A stretch of 38,177 bases of DNA from positions 1-38,177 of IMG/VR virus record IMGVR_UViG_3300037560_000024. One strand, written 5' to 3'. The notes below the pieces were generated by a model, which saw nothing but the letters and a program-made list of their open reading frames with translations, was not told the DNA's origin and did no database searches. The position numbers and the translations under genes were made by a program. Positions 9,394 through 17,579 of the stretch are shown one piece after another (positions within the stretch are counted from its first letter, which is position 1; each line of letters begins with the position of its first letter). The DNA is from a virus.

Positions 9394-11357
9394 TGGCTGA
9401 TCCATTCAACCCCGACGTAAGTGGCAGTGGTGTACAGGTCAGTGATGTATCTAGACCACTTGTATTCCAGCCTAGGGTAGACACAGGGCTAGCTACTGCC
9501 ATAAAGACAGGAGCTGACCTACTCAACGCAGGCAAGAAAGCTAAGGCACAAGCCGGGGCAGACTTATTTGTGGCTGATATGGAGAGATCCATACTAGAGC
9601 AACAACAGGTTAGAGACAATGCAAGTATCTTCCAACGCTCAGCAGAGGCTGACGCTGTATTAGCAGCTCAGCTGGCTACTGATGAGGATGGTGTAACTAC
9701 ATCTGATGCTAAGTTTATAAACGAGACAAACATTAACGTAGCAAGACTACGTAAGATGCAGGAGACAGGGATACTTAACCCTACTGTATTCAAGATCAAG
9801 ATGAGAAGCATAAAGGATGATGCACTCGCGTCACATCCGGGCTTACGTAAAGAGATTAACGGTGTCTTCTCTACACTAGGCATTAACAAGGACATATCTA
9901 GTTCATCTGTACCAGAGCAGAAGGGCCTGCCCTCTACTACTATTGCAAGTATGGACACATTATACGGACAAGGTAAGTGGGGAGCAGTACAGCTAGGACA
10001 GCAGGCTATACGCAATGAGCGTGCTCGCCAGATAGACACTAATCTATCACTAGGCAGGGTAGACTCTGCTATGCTGTCTAACAGTATACCAGCAGTAGTG
10101 TCATTAGGTACAGGTAACCTATATACTGCTACGTGGAATAAGTTTCAGAAGCAAGGGTTCTTAAGCACAGACGACATTAGCCTATTCAACGTAGAACTAG
10201 ACTCCATTGAGACCTCGTTCCAAGAGGAGCTTAGCAAACAGATAACAGCCTCCATTAGGAAAGGTAACCTAATAACACAGGATCAACAGGACAAGCTGCG
10301 GGGACAGATATCCGATGAAGTGAGTAATATGAGGGAGCTTGTGACTGGTAAAGACTTAATAACTAGGGGACAGCAAGCGCAGGACTTAGCTAATCTACAA
10401 CTTACGTTAGGTTTAGATATGCGTACCAAGATAATCAAAGATATATCTCAGTTTGGGGGAGGGAGTGGACTAGGCTTTACAATACAAATGATGAGTGCAT
10501 CAGATAGTGTTAAAGCTAACATTGAATCATTCTTACCTGAAAGCCAACGTCAACTTTACCCTGTGTATGAGGAGTATATACAAGATCTTACTCTTCTTAT
10601 ATACCAAGGGTTCGATGTAGCAGATCCGGGGCTGTTAAAGGTACAGAACTTCCTTCGTGCATCAATGGTGCGGGACGGTGCAGCTACCCCTGACGTTAAA
10701 GACGCACTAGTAGGTGGTATTAACCCTAAACTTAAAGGTAACCTAGACCTTGCAGATGCAGCTGAATTCTTGAATCAATCAGATGTATCCACACAGCTAG
10801 GTAACGACACTGAAGTTAAGAATCTTAAGCCTACACTCCTTAATATGAAGGCTATGTCTGATGCACTAGCAGCAGATCCTAGCAATGTCATATCTAAGCT
10901 AGACGATGGTACATATATTGTAGCTAGGTTAGCTGCTGAGCCTGTATCACTCACAGGTGGAGGGCTAACAGGTACTACCACAGCTGGTGTTAGGCTTGTT
11001 GAAGACCCAAACTCAACCAGAGCATTAAACAACATGGTTAGGGTGTTTGGTAACGCTAACTACACTAGTATAACAGGTGGCTCACAGCCTATAATAGACA
11101 GTATTGACAAGAATGCCAAGACTGCTGATGATAAGCGAGTGCTAGTAGGGCAGAGCGTGACTAATGCTATAGGTATAATAGCCACAGACGGCGGCAAAGC
11201 AGTACGACATGAAGTTAGACAGGCTATATTTAATGGGGATGTTGCATCTATGGCTCTATTAGCCACAGAACTGCGTAGTTCCTTACAGGAGACAACTGAT
11301 GAGGGCACACGTGAGGTCTTAACAGACCTGCTAGGACGCCTAGAGGAAAGGTTATGA
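9393..11357 (+). CDS. Second internal virion (core) protein, T7 gp15-like in place
   Basis: 654 residues. The ATG overlaps the stop of the giant core gene in a TAATG, implying translational coupling and fixed stoichiometry. The protein is helical, with Gln-rich helices at about residues 50-75 and 290-330 and no membrane segment or catalytic motif that I can identify. Its size and place fit the middle core protein of T7-like virions (gp15, 747 aa in T7), which lines the periplasmic ejection tunnel. The sequence alone does not prove homology. Confidence 0.5.
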   Translation: MADPFNPDVSGSGVQVSDVSRPLVFQPRVDTGLATAIKTGADLLNAGKKAKAQAGADLFVADMERSILEQQQVRDNASIFQRSAEADAVLAAQLATDEDGVTTSDAKFINETNINVARLRKMQETGILNPTVFKIKMRSIKDDALASHPGLRKEINGVFSTLGINKDISSSSVPEQKGLPSTTIASMDTLYGQGKWGAVQLGQQAIRNERARQIDTNLSLGRVDSAMLSNSIPAVVSLGTGNLYTATWNKFQKQGFLSTDDISLFNVELDSIETSFQEELSKQITASIRKGNLITQDQQDKLRGQISDEVSNMRELVTGKDLITRGQQAQDLANLQLTLGLDMRTKIIKDISQFGGGSGLGFTIQMMSASDSVKANIESFLPESQRQLYPVYEEYIQDLTLLIYQGFDVADPGLLKVQNFLRASMVRDGAATPDVKDALVGGINPKLKGNLDLADAAEFLNQSDVSTQLGNDTEVKNLKPTLLNMKAMSDALAADPSNVISKLDDGTYIVARLAAEPVSLTGGGLTGTTTAGVRLVEDPNSTRALNNMVRVFGNANYTSITGGSQPIIDSIDKNAKTADDKRVLVGQSVTNAIGIIATDGGKAVRHEVRQAIFNGDVASMALLATELRSSLQETTDEGTREVLTDLLGRLEERL

Positions 11358-11536
11358 GCAATGTAGTAGATACAATTGTAGTAACGACCACCCCAGTTAC
11401 CTATGGGTTAGGAGGTATGGTGTACTTTGGTATGCCAGTCAGTGATTGGATCATTGTAGGCACACTGGTGCTACTGGTGGTGAACATAACATGGGGAGGG
11501 TTAAAGCTTTATGACAGATTCAAGAACAATAAATAA
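11354..11536 (+). CDS. Small single-TM protein, holin candidate
   Basis: 60 residues, starting in an ATGA overlap with the previous stop and with GGAAAGG upstream. A short polar N-terminus with GGMVYFGM is followed by one strong membrane segment at about residues 31-48 (IIVGTLVLLVVNITWGG) and a charged tail (KLYDRFKNNK). The pattern of YGLGG, a SDW motif, a TM and a basic tail resembles small phage holins of the P21/class II or III kind. It overlaps the amidase gene by 26 nt, as holin-endolysin pairs often do. Holins permeabilise the inner membrane and time lysis. Confidence 0.55.
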   Translation: MSNVVDTIVVTTTPVTYGLGGMVYFGMPVSDWIIVGTLVLLVVNITWGGLKLYDRFKNNK

Positions 11537-11906
11537 GATTATCATACATGTAGCAGATACACCTGAGTCTATGGACATAGGTGTTAATGAGATACGTTCT
11601 TGGCACACAGCTAAGGGATGGAATGACGTAGGGTACCACTATGTGATACGTAGGGATGGGACTATTGAGGTAGGGAGACAGGAAAGTAAGATAGGAGCAC
11701 ACTGTAGAGGGTACAATTGGGAGAGTATTGGCATCTGTATGGTCGGTAGGAACATGTTTACTGACATTCAATGGGATAGCCTAGCTAAGCTAGTAAAGAG
11801 CTTAGACGGACGCTATGGAGCTACAGTACATGGACACAGGGACTTTGATAAACATAAGACTTGTCCTAACTTTGACGTAGGAGACTGGTATGAATCCATT
11901 ATTTAG
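11511..11906 (+). CDS. N-acetylmuramoyl-L-alanine amidase (endolysin), T7 lysozyme-like
   Basis: 131 residues, close to the family's usual 150. The amidase_2 fold is clear: IIIHVADT with zinc ligand H13, GYHYVIRRDG with the catalytic Tyr at 42, SIGICMVG, then GHRDF (H109) and HKTCPNFDV, giving the Lys116 and zinc ligand Cys118 that match T7 lysozyme K128 and C130. It cuts the bond between muramic acid and L-alanine in peptidoglycan. It has no signal peptide, so it needs a holin. T7 lysozyme also inhibits the phage RNA polymerase; no such polymerase is seen here, so only the lytic role is supported. A GGGAGGG site lies upstream. Confidence 0.93.
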   Translation: MTDSRTINKIIIHVADTPESMDIGVNEIRSWHTAKGWNDVGYHYVIRRDGTIEVGRQESKIGAHCRGYNWESIGICMVGRNMFTDIQWDSLAKLVKSLDGRYGATVHGHRDFDKHKTCPNFDVGDWYESII

Positions 11907-12240
11907 TATAATTGGTGGTATTGCTGGGGATATGTTTAAGAACATGCGAGAGAAACGGCAAGCCAAACACGAAGTTAAGATGACTAACATCTCTAATGCC
12001 CACACAGTACAGACATCACGTATAAGTGAGATGAGTAAGAGCTGGAAGGATGAGGCTTGGACTCTGACGTTCATTGGGGTGATATGGATGACTTTCTTGG
12101 GGGAATCGGATAGGGTATTGGCGGGGTTTGAGGCCTTGGCTAAGACTCCAGACTGGTTTCAGTGGGGAATGTTAACATCAATAGCTGTGAGCTTTGGTGT
12201 GAAGAGTTACAATGGGTTTAAGAAAGGTAAAGGGGCATAA
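11890..12240 (+). CDS. 3-TM holin-like membrane protein (GTA holin type)
   Basis: 116 residues, overlapping the amidase 3' end by 17 nt, with TAGGAG before ATG. An N-terminal hydrophobic stretch (FSIIGGIAGDMF), a charged middle (residues about 18-55, rich in Lys/Arg/Glu), then two membrane segments (TLTFIGVIWMTFLGE; FQWGMLTSIAVSFGV) and a basic tail. This layout matches the phage 3-TM holin family found in gene-transfer agents and podoviruses. It could be the true holin, with the 60-aa protein acting as partner or pinholin, or the reverse. It is the last late gene. Confidence 0.65.
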   Translation: MNPLFSIIGGIAGDMFKNMREKRQAKHEVKMTNISNAHTVQTSRISEMSKSWKDEAWTLTFIGVIWMTFLGESDRVLAGFEALAKTPDWFQWGMLTSIAVSFGVKSYNGFKKGKGA

Positions 12241-12251
12241 AGCCCCTCTTT
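12231..12251. terminator. Bidirectional terminator between convergent operons
   Basis: The stem AGGGGC/GCCCCT (12231-12236 and 12242-12247) with an ATAAA loop is followed on the + strand by CTTT. On the - strand the same stem is followed by TTACCTTTC. It overlaps the last codons of the 3-TM holin-like gene and ends 1 nt into the stop of the first - strand gene. It should insulate late and replication transcripts from each other. Confidence 0.75.
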
Positions 12252-12420
12252 AATAATGAGGAGTAATGTGAATAGGTATTACTTCTCCATCCTTATCTAG
12301 TATTCCCGCCCTTTGCAGGTTCTCGGTTATAGTCTTGATCTTAGCATCTATTTCTTCTTGTGTTAAGGCTGCCTCATCCAGCCACTTCTTATATTTTTCC
12401 ATATCTTCTAAGGTCATCAT
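12250..12420 (-). CDS. Small acidic hypothetical protein, last gene of the - strand block
   Basis: 56 residues read from ATG ATG at 12420, which overlaps the stop of the metallopeptidase-like gene as ATGATGA; AGAGAG lies upstream. The N-terminus is helical and charged (LEDMEKYKKWLDEAAL, EEIDAKIKTITENL), likely a helical hairpin, followed by a short GILDKDGEVIPIH strand segment. The family is not recognised. The stop lies inside the terminator hairpin, so this is the 3' end of the long leftward operon. Confidence 0.65.
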   Translation of the reverse strand: MMTLEDMEKYKKWLDEAALTQEEIDAKIKTITENLQRAGILDKDGEVIPIHITPHY

Positions 12421-12773
12421 ATAAGCATACTCTCTATTTGTCCTGCTATATACCCAGTAAGATAGGCTAGTGCCTCATGATTGTCAGCACTCACGTCAAC
12501 TCCAACTTCTTCCAGTATATACCAAGCAGCATGGAGAGCCTCGTGGGCTAGCTCCTCTGAATCAGGTATCTCAGCAAAGGATACACAGAATGCTCGCATA
12601 CCCTCCTCATCTTCTATAAATGTAGTAACTCCTGCATGTGTTGGGGCTATCTCTAGTCCCGGCACCTTAAACTTCTTAGCCAGTATGTCTGGCCCTATGC
12701 CTATATACAGTACCTGACGGTATAGAGGTATAATTACTTTTTTAAACTTCTTATACTTTATAGATTCTGACAT
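12417..12773 (-). CDS. Putative zinc metallopeptidase-like protein with HEALH motif
   Basis: 118 residues from the ATG at 12773, preferred because AGAGGT sits four bases ahead; an upstream start at 12794 would add seven residues inside the previous gene. A helix carries HEALH (HExxH type) at about residues 76-80 and a second helix about 20 residues later has NHEALAYLTGY, giving a possible third glutamate ligand. This is the gluzincin-like arrangement of a small metallopeptidase core. A target cannot be named. The HExxH could also be fortuitous, but the paired helix with His/Glu argues for a real site. Confidence 0.55.
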   Translation of the reverse strand: MSESIKYKKFKKVIIPLYRQVLYIGIGPDILAKKFKVPGLEIAPTHAGVTTFIEDEEGMRAFCVSFAEIPDSEELAHEALHAAWYILEEVGVDVSADNHEALAYLTGYIAGQIESMLI

Positions 12774-13125
12774 CTTTACCTCTACGATTGGCATACTCTA
12801 TTGTGTAGGCAGTACCACGGGATTCTCCGTCCCATACTGCTATCACAGCATCTGAGTTGTCTACAATCTGACGATTGCGTACAAAGAAATGTTCCATACT
12901 GAAGGGTATTCCCTTGCTCAGCTTAAAGATAGGAACAAAAGAAATAAAATCATAGCCATGGTCATTGGCAAACGACTTGGCATAAGAGTCTACTCCCTCT
13001 GCACCTCCTGATATAATAGTAATAGCCGATGTGTACTGGGATAGGTCGTTTATGTAGTCACCAATAGCGGTAATAACATACTTCTCCTCTACTACACCAC
13101 GGCTACCTACTACTGCTATTCTCAC
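12751..13125 (-). CDS. SLOG-superfamily (YspA/cpYpsA, DUF2493-like) nucleotide-binding protein
   Basis: 124 residues of Rossmann-like pattern: strand plus GSR loop (RIAVVGSRG, residues 2-10), SGGAEGVDSYA (residues about 39-49) which is the Gly-rich ligand loop of the SLOG/DprA-like fold, then RNRQIVDNSDAVIAVWDG and GTAYTIEYA. These are the hallmark segments of the family. Members bind or process nucleotide or ADP-ribose-type ligands. In a phage such a protein might act in nucleotide metabolism or neutralise host nucleotide signals; neither is shown. It overlaps the genes on both sides. Confidence 0.75.
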   Translation of the reverse strand: MRIAVVGSRGVVEEKYVITAIGDYINDLSQYTSAITIISGGAEGVDSYAKSFANDHGYDFISFVPIFKLSKGIPFSMEHFFVRNRQIVDNSDAVIAVWDGESRGTAYTIEYANRRGKDVRIYKV

Positions 13126-13322
13126 GTGACCCTTATGTTGATGTTCTTGAACATAAAGGAGTCTCCAGCGCGTAACCCATTTGCAGCTACAGTTCCAAGC
13201 ATTGCCATACTTGCTACCTCTTGCTCATTAATTTCAATGTGGCTAATTGCCCTGCCCTGACGCTTAGCTTCTGCTAGTACATGCAGTATGGTCTCCGTTA
13301 TAGGAGCATATATTACGCGCAT
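13122..13322 (-). CDS. Small hypothetical protein
   Basis: 66 residues; the stop overlaps the SLOG gene start in ATGA and GACGAGG lies ahead of the ATG. The N-terminal part looks helical (ETILHVLAEAKRQG), followed by INEQEVASMAM and a beta-rich end (GDSFMFKNINIRVT). The family is not recognised. The tight coupling on both sides makes it a real gene of the replication operon. Confidence 0.6.
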   Translation of the reverse strand: MRVIYAPITETILHVLAEAKRQGRAISHIEINEQEVASMAMLGTVAANGLRAGDSFMFKNINIRVT

Positions 13323-13573
13323 CAGTGAGCTACCGCCTCGTCACCTTCAGCTCCCTTGTCTAACCAGACCAGCACCTGCTGCCTCACTAGCTCTTTGTTC
13401 TCTGGAGAAGGGTCATCATACCATACTGTGTATTGTTTCATGATATCTACACCGAACACACCTTGCATACCTAGGAGTAACCCTAATGCACGGTCATACT
13501 GTTCCAGTACAGTTGTCATGTTCTTCTCTATTGCAAGAAACTTCTTCTTCCATTGTGTACGTTGAGTAGTCAT
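13322..13573 (-). CDS. Small helical hypothetical protein
   Basis: 83 residues, predicted mainly helical with a basic N-terminus (TQRTQWKKKFLAIEKN) and an acidic C-terminus. It shares its stop base with the start of the next gene and its own start overlaps the previous stop. There is no membrane segment, cysteine cluster or catalytic motif. The family is not recognised. Confidence 0.6.
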   Translation of the reverse strand: MTTQRTQWKKKFLAIEKNMTTVLEQYDRALGLLLGMQGVFGVDIMKQYTVWYDDPSPENKELVRQQVLVWLDKGAEGDEAVAH

Positions 13574-13770
13574 TCAGTATCCTCTTCTAATAGCTTACGC
13601 TTAGCTGCTTCTGTCTCTTCTCTTAATGCCTGCCAATAGGCAGCATCCTTAACTACAAATCCCTCAGTCTTTAATTGCTCAACCTCTGCATCAGTCTTAG
13701 CTAGCTTACGCTCATCATCCCGCCACATAACTGTGAGTGGGTGTCTATCTAGTGGGTTATCTTGTTCCAT
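13570..13770 (-). CDS. Small charged hypothetical protein upstream of a 3' gene cluster
   Basis: 66 residues of very charged, helical sequence. The C-terminal third (AYWQALREETEAAKRKLLEE) looks like a coiled coil. The start overlaps the end of the phoH gene by 14 nt and AGAAAG precedes the ATG. The family is not recognised; a role as a partner of the adjacent PhoH protein is only suggested by coupling. Confidence 0.6.
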   Translation of the reverse strand: MEQDNPLDRHPLTVMWRDDERKLAKTDAEVEQLKTEGFVVKDAAYWQALREETEAAKRKLLEEDTE

Positions 13771-14416
13771 TTACTTTCTCCCATTCTTCAAACTTCTGTA
13801 TCCAGTGCTTGCACTGTCTACTACGTACAACATCATCAATACCAAACTCAATCATATGTATGTCACACTCTACTTCCTCACACATAGCAACAAACTCACC
13901 TAAGCCACTCATGTGGAACCTAGGACTAACCTGTGCTATGTCACCACACAGTACTAGCTTGCTATATCTACCCATACGCTGTAACATCACACGTAACTGG
14001 TCAATAGACATGTTCTGACACTCATCTACTATAACAAAGGAATTATCAAAGGTCATACCTTGGATGAATTCAAGAGGATAGAACACTAACCTACCATGTT
14101 TTTCCATATCACTGATATGTCCCCTGTTTAACCCTAACTGTGCCAGTATCTGCAAGATTGGGCGTATCCAAGGGTCCATCTTCTCCCTCTCACTGCCCGG
14201 TAAGTGGCCTGATTTGTCTGCAAACGACACATTAGGGCGTGTTACTATGATCTTATCTATGCTCCCTTCATTAAGTGCGGCTAGGGCTGCTTGCACAGCA
14301 CCATATGTCTTACCTGTACCTGCACTACCGAATGCTAGTACTGGTAGCTTGTCCTTATCGTGCAGCATAAGCTCATATGTCTTATGTCTGCTTGTTATTG
14401 AGGGGTTATCTCTCAT
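13757..14416 (-). CDS. phoH: PhoH-like P-loop ATPase
   Basis: 219 residues. Walker A GSAGTGKT at residues 30-37, Walker B FVIVDECQN with D131/E132, and a CGDIAQVSP sensor segment at about 157-165 define the PhoH branch of superfamily 1-like ATPases. VTRP and LPG segments between them are also conserved. PhoH is very common in marine phages; its cellular PhoH2 relatives unwind RNA and can be joined to PIN ribonucleases, but no PIN domain is present here. The phage function is not settled. It overlaps the preceding secreted-protein gene by 11 nt. Confidence 0.93.
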   Translation of the reverse strand: MRDNPSITSRHKTYELMLHDKDKLPVLAFGSAGTGKTYGAVQAALAALNEGSIDKIIVTRPNVSFADKSGHLPGSEREKMDPWIRPILQILAQLGLNRGHISDMEKHGRLVFYPLEFIQGMTFDNSFVIVDECQNMSIDQLRVMLQRMGRYSKLVLCGDIAQVSPRFHMSGLGEFVAMCEEVECDIHMIEFGIDDVVRSRQCKHWIQKFEEWEKVNGTR

Positions 14417-14663
14417 ATAGGTATATTCTCATTCCACCTTCTATTGCATTAAGCCCATTATCTTGCTCAAAAGTATTGACGCCGGACTCGTGTCGTATCC
14501 GCCCAAACAAACCATTCTCTAACTCTATTGTTAAGCTTACGTTTCCTATAATTGTGCCATAGTGGTTACTCTGGTCTGGGTAGGGTACATCTCCATTACT
14601 CTGGACACCCAGTGACCCTGATATACTAATAGAAGCTATGCATAACAAACAGCTAAGATCCAT
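14406..14663 (-). CDS. Small secreted protein with N-terminal signal-like segment
   Basis: 85 residues, coupled to the RNR gene through a TAATG overlap and to phoH by an 11-nt overlap. The N-terminus is a hydrophobic stretch (LSCLLCIASISISGSLG) resembling a signal peptide, although it lacks a basic n-region and a clear lipobox. The rest alternates hydrophobic and polar residues (NVSLTIELENGLFGRIRHES; GGMRIYLY), the look of beta strands in an outer-membrane or periplasmic protein. I do not recognise the family. A cell-surface role, such as blocking receptors, is possible but speculative. Confidence 0.5.
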   Translation of the reverse strand: MDLSCLLCIASISISGSLGVQSNGDVPYPDQSNHYGTIIGNVSLTIELENGLFGRIRHESGVNTFEQDNGLNAIEGGMRIYLYER

Positions 14664-16558
14664 TAGGCTAGGTCCACGATCTCACACACACCTGAAACAC
14701 ATGCCAATGTCTGTGCGCCAGTAGTTGTGTCTTCTTTCTCAAAATCAGACAGCTTAGTCCAGTCAATAGACTCAGGCATTGCAGCCTTAAGCTCTTTATA
14801 CTGTTCATAGGTTATCTCCTCATAAGGTGCTTGCTTATAGATGTGCTCTTCAAAGGGCAGTAAGCTAATACCGCTACACTCATCAAAGTTCTTCCATAAC
14901 CAGCCCATTACATCTATGTAACTCTTATCTGTGTATGATATGGTTACACTAGGCTTGTGCTCACACCAGTTATCTTGGTATATCTTCCATAAATCTAAGT
15001 GATCCAAAGGATCTACATCAGCCGTAGTTAATGCACCTTCGGGTGCTGCTATAGGGAAACTAAATACTAGTGTCTCTGGTGCTCCTTCAGCTTCTTCACA
15101 AGGTACTCCTTGAGCCTGCATGAATTCTCCCATAGGGTCGTTGGCAGATATACGAACACGACGAATATAGTGATGTGCATAACGTGGATGAATGCCACTA
15201 GCAGAGTCCACAAGCTGACTAACAGTGCCACTAGGCTTAACAGTAGTGATTGCAGTTGATTGCTGTATGCCGAGCCTATCTGCCCATTCTTTATTTGTTT
15301 CAATTGCCACCTCCTTGAGATCCCATAGCCAACCTTCGGCGGCTGTGCTACCTAGTATCTCATGATCAAAGATACCTGTAAGGCTAACGCCTAAGAGTCT
15401 CTCTTCTTCTGTGTTGTGCTTCCAGATTGGTCTGATGTATCTAAAATCTGTGAGCGTTGATTGAATAGTTCCGATAATGGTAGCGATTCTAACCTTACGT
15501 TTAAGATCTTTAAAGCTATCGCCAGCTCTAACAACTGCCTCTGATAGGTTACAGAATTGGTTGGGCCTGAGAAGGATCTCTGCGCAAGGATTGACTCCAA
15601 AGTCGTAAGTAGCATCTCTACGTCCATTTCTGGCTGCTTGTGATTGTCCAGCAGCTCTCGAAATAAAGCCTCTCTCTCCTGAATGTGAGTCATATAAGCT
15701 TAACCCCTCTTTCATAAAGGTATGAAGTGGTGGTCTAGCAACGTATACTGCTGAGTTGTTGGCCATCGTCCGTTGTTGGTTTGTATCTCTCCAGTTACCT
15801 GACTTAGCTCCTGCTAGTTGCCAGTCACCGGGGTCTGATAGTGATATGGTTGCGCTTCTACGCACACCTCCTGCTTCCACTACCATAGCTATGTAACATG
15901 CTAGGTCATGGCACTCAAGGCTTGTTAGCTTGCGTCCAGCTGCCCGCCTGAATAGGTCAATAGAGAATCTAAAGAGTCTTTCAAGAGGTTCTGGGCCTGA
16001 TGCACGTCCTCCAAAAGTTTTAAGCTTAGTACCTGCGGGCCTGATTTTGCTAAAGTCCCAGTCGGGGACTCCTCCCTGATATAGGCTATGTATGAGTTGG
16101 CGGACTCCAATAGCCCATCCACGTTTCGTATCGCTAACTGTAATTGTTTCTGTTGATTCGTTGAACTCATCTGCCACTTGCGGTAGCTTACTAATATATC
16201 TGTCTTCAACACTGAACCCTACTCCTACTCCACACATTAATATGTATACCATCTCGTCAAAGAATCTGACGTTATCTATTGGGGCATACGCACAGTTGTA
16301 ACCAGCTACATTGTCCCTGTCTAAGGCAGGGCCTGCTGTCATCAGGCACCTCATAGAGGGCATAACTTCTAAGTTATATATGGCATTATATATTTCATCC
16401 CAAGGATACTCATCAATCTTTATCCCATGTTTACCTGCTTGTCCGTGCATGTAAGAGGTGTATCTACGTACTGTATCTCCCCAATCTTCCCTCTCATTAA
16501 TCTCCTCTATCCATCTAGCATACCTACTCTTTGCTATGAATTCTTGATAGCTATCCAT
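14663..16558 (-). CDS. Class II (adenosylcobalamin-dependent) ribonucleotide reductase, monomeric type
   Basis: 631 residues, AAGAGGAG before ATG. The catalytic set matches the monomeric class II enzyme of Lactobacillus leichmannii: YNCAY with C89, NPCAEI with thiyl Cys325 and E327, C336 exactly 11 residues on (408/419 in the reference), and a C-terminal redox pair CVSGVC at C620/C625 with the same spacing as 731/736. It reduces ribonucleoside triphosphates to deoxy forms using vitamin B12 and needs no oxygen or small subunit. None is present nearby, which agrees. It supplies dNTPs for the replisome encoded in the same operon. It also implies that the host makes or imports cobalamin. Confidence 0.95.
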   Translation of the reverse strand: MDSYQEFIAKSRYARWIEEINEREDWGDTVRRYTSYMHGQAGKHGIKIDEYPWDEIYNAIYNLEVMPSMRCLMTAGPALDRDNVAGYNCAYAPIDNVRFFDEMVYILMCGVGVGFSVEDRYISKLPQVADEFNESTETITVSDTKRGWAIGVRQLIHSLYQGGVPDWDFSKIRPAGTKLKTFGGRASGPEPLERLFRFSIDLFRRAAGRKLTSLECHDLACYIAMVVEAGGVRRSATISLSDPGDWQLAGAKSGNWRDTNQQRTMANNSAVYVARPPLHTFMKEGLSLYDSHSGERGFISRAAGQSQAARNGRRDATYDFGVNPCAEILLRPNQFCNLSEAVVRAGDSFKDLKRKVRIATIIGTIQSTLTDFRYIRPIWKHNTEEERLLGVSLTGIFDHEILGSTAAEGWLWDLKEVAIETNKEWADRLGIQQSTAITTVKPSGTVSQLVDSASGIHPRYAHHYIRRVRISANDPMGEFMQAQGVPCEEAEGAPETLVFSFPIAAPEGALTTADVDPLDHLDLWKIYQDNWCEHKPSVTISYTDKSYIDVMGWLWKNFDECSGISLLPFEEHIYKQAPYEEITYEQYKELKAAMPESIDWTKLSDFEKEDTTTGAQTLACVSGVCEIVDLA

Positions 16559-16560
16559 TC

Positions 16561-16782
16561 TTACTCCTCTTGTAGGTGTGCCATTGATCCTGCTAATAGT
16601 TCAAGCTTGAACTTCTCTACCATCCAGATTAAATCACCTACCCTACCGTCTATAACTCTATCACCGTTACCAGATATAAACACGTAAGGCTCCTCTGCCT
16701 CCATTGCAAACTTCACAGCTGCTAATGCCTCTTCCTTCTGCTGCTTAGTCTTGCTCTTTAGTTCTACTACTTTGTTTGTCAT
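16561..16782 (-). CDS. Small charged hypothetical protein
   Basis: 73 residues from the ATG at 16782, chosen because GGAG lies six bases upstream; the in-frame ATG at 16794 would place that site inside the gene. Lys/Glu-rich N-terminal helix (KSKTKQQKEEALAAVKFAME), then a strand segment YVFISGNGDRVIDG and a second helix. No known motif. It lies between a metallophosphoesterase and the RNR, two bases ahead of the latter. Confidence 0.6.
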   Translation of the reverse strand: MTNKVVELKSKTKQQKEEALAAVKFAMEAEEPYVFISGNGDRVIDGRVGDLIWMVEKFKLELLAGSMAHLQEE

Positions 16783-16799
16783 GTATTTCTCCATAATTA

Positions 16800-17579
16800 T
16801 TAGCCATAATGTTTAAGCAAAGATTCTAGTCTAACAAAGCTTGGGTCATAGTCTCCATCTACTACATCTTCAAGCATGACTACCCCTCTCCAATGCTGTC
16901 TATTCTGCTGTGGTCCAAGGTAATCCTCATCATGCATATAGAATGCACCTGCTACTATACCATGTATAGGTGTGCCTATTGCATCATAAGATACACCATA
17001 TTGAAGTGTCTGTGTATGGCCCTGTACGAAGGTTGTTTTCAAGTTGTTAAGCTTGGTGTTAGCCTGCCCTGCTACTGGTCTAGGTGATGCACTATTAGGA
17101 TTTAAGAAGTAATGTGAGTATGCTACTCCATCTATACTGACCACGTTTAAGAAGTCATGTACTTCCCATCCAAACTCCTTGTACCTGAGATCATCCATGC
17201 TAATGATACCCTCTAGGTGAGTAGGATTGCTATCTATGGCACGCTGTATGCGTTGCTCATGGTTACCCAGTGTCATCACCATACGTGGATGGTACTGCTT
17301 CTTCCTGTCCTTACGTCTCTTCTCATTGTACTTAGCTAGAGGTGCTAGTAGTATGTCCATAGCTAGGTGTACCCATGCTATGTCATCCTTATATCTCTTG
17401 CCCTCGAACTGTCTAGAGCCAGCCTTGTCAAAGCTGTTAAGACTAGGCATGTCAGCAAAGTCACCTATCATTACAATAACATCAGGCTTCTTCTTTACTA
17501 TATAATTACCTAGTGCATGCAGGTGATCCAGTGGAACACCCGGTCTGACCTGACAATCCGGCACAAATAAATGTTTCAT
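16800..17579 (-). CDS. Calcineurin-like metallophosphoesterase
   Basis: 259 residues. The metal-binding motifs of the family are in order: PDCQ (D8 and Q10, where most members have DxH), GDFAD (D40 region), LGNHE near residue 105, a histidine in YSHYF, and GHTQ near residue 195. The fold is the Mn/Fe dimetal phosphoesterase fold; phage members act on phosphomonoesters, cyclic nucleotides or nucleic acids. The substrate cannot be told from sequence. The start overlaps the stop of the deoxyribosyltransferase-like gene by 4 nt, so the two may act in one nucleotide pathway. Confidence 0.88.
   Translation of the reverse strand: MKHLFVPDCQVRPGVPLDHLHALGNYIVKKKPDVIVMIGDFADMPSLNSFDKAGSRQFEGKRYKDDIAWVHLAMDILLAPLAKYNEKRRKDRKKQYHPRMVMTLGNHEQRIQRAIDSNPTHLEGIISMDDLRYKEFGWEVHDFLNVVSIDGVAYSHYFLNPNSASPRPVAGQANTKLNNLKTTFVQGHTQTLQYGVSYDAIGTPIHGIVAGAFYMHDEDYLGPQQNRQHWRGVVMLEDVVDGDYDPSFVRLESLLKHYG

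Noticed and set aside
11511-11906. T7-like inhibition of a phage RNA polymerase by the amidase
   Set aside because: No single-subunit RNA polymerase gene is visible in the window, so only the lytic function is supported.
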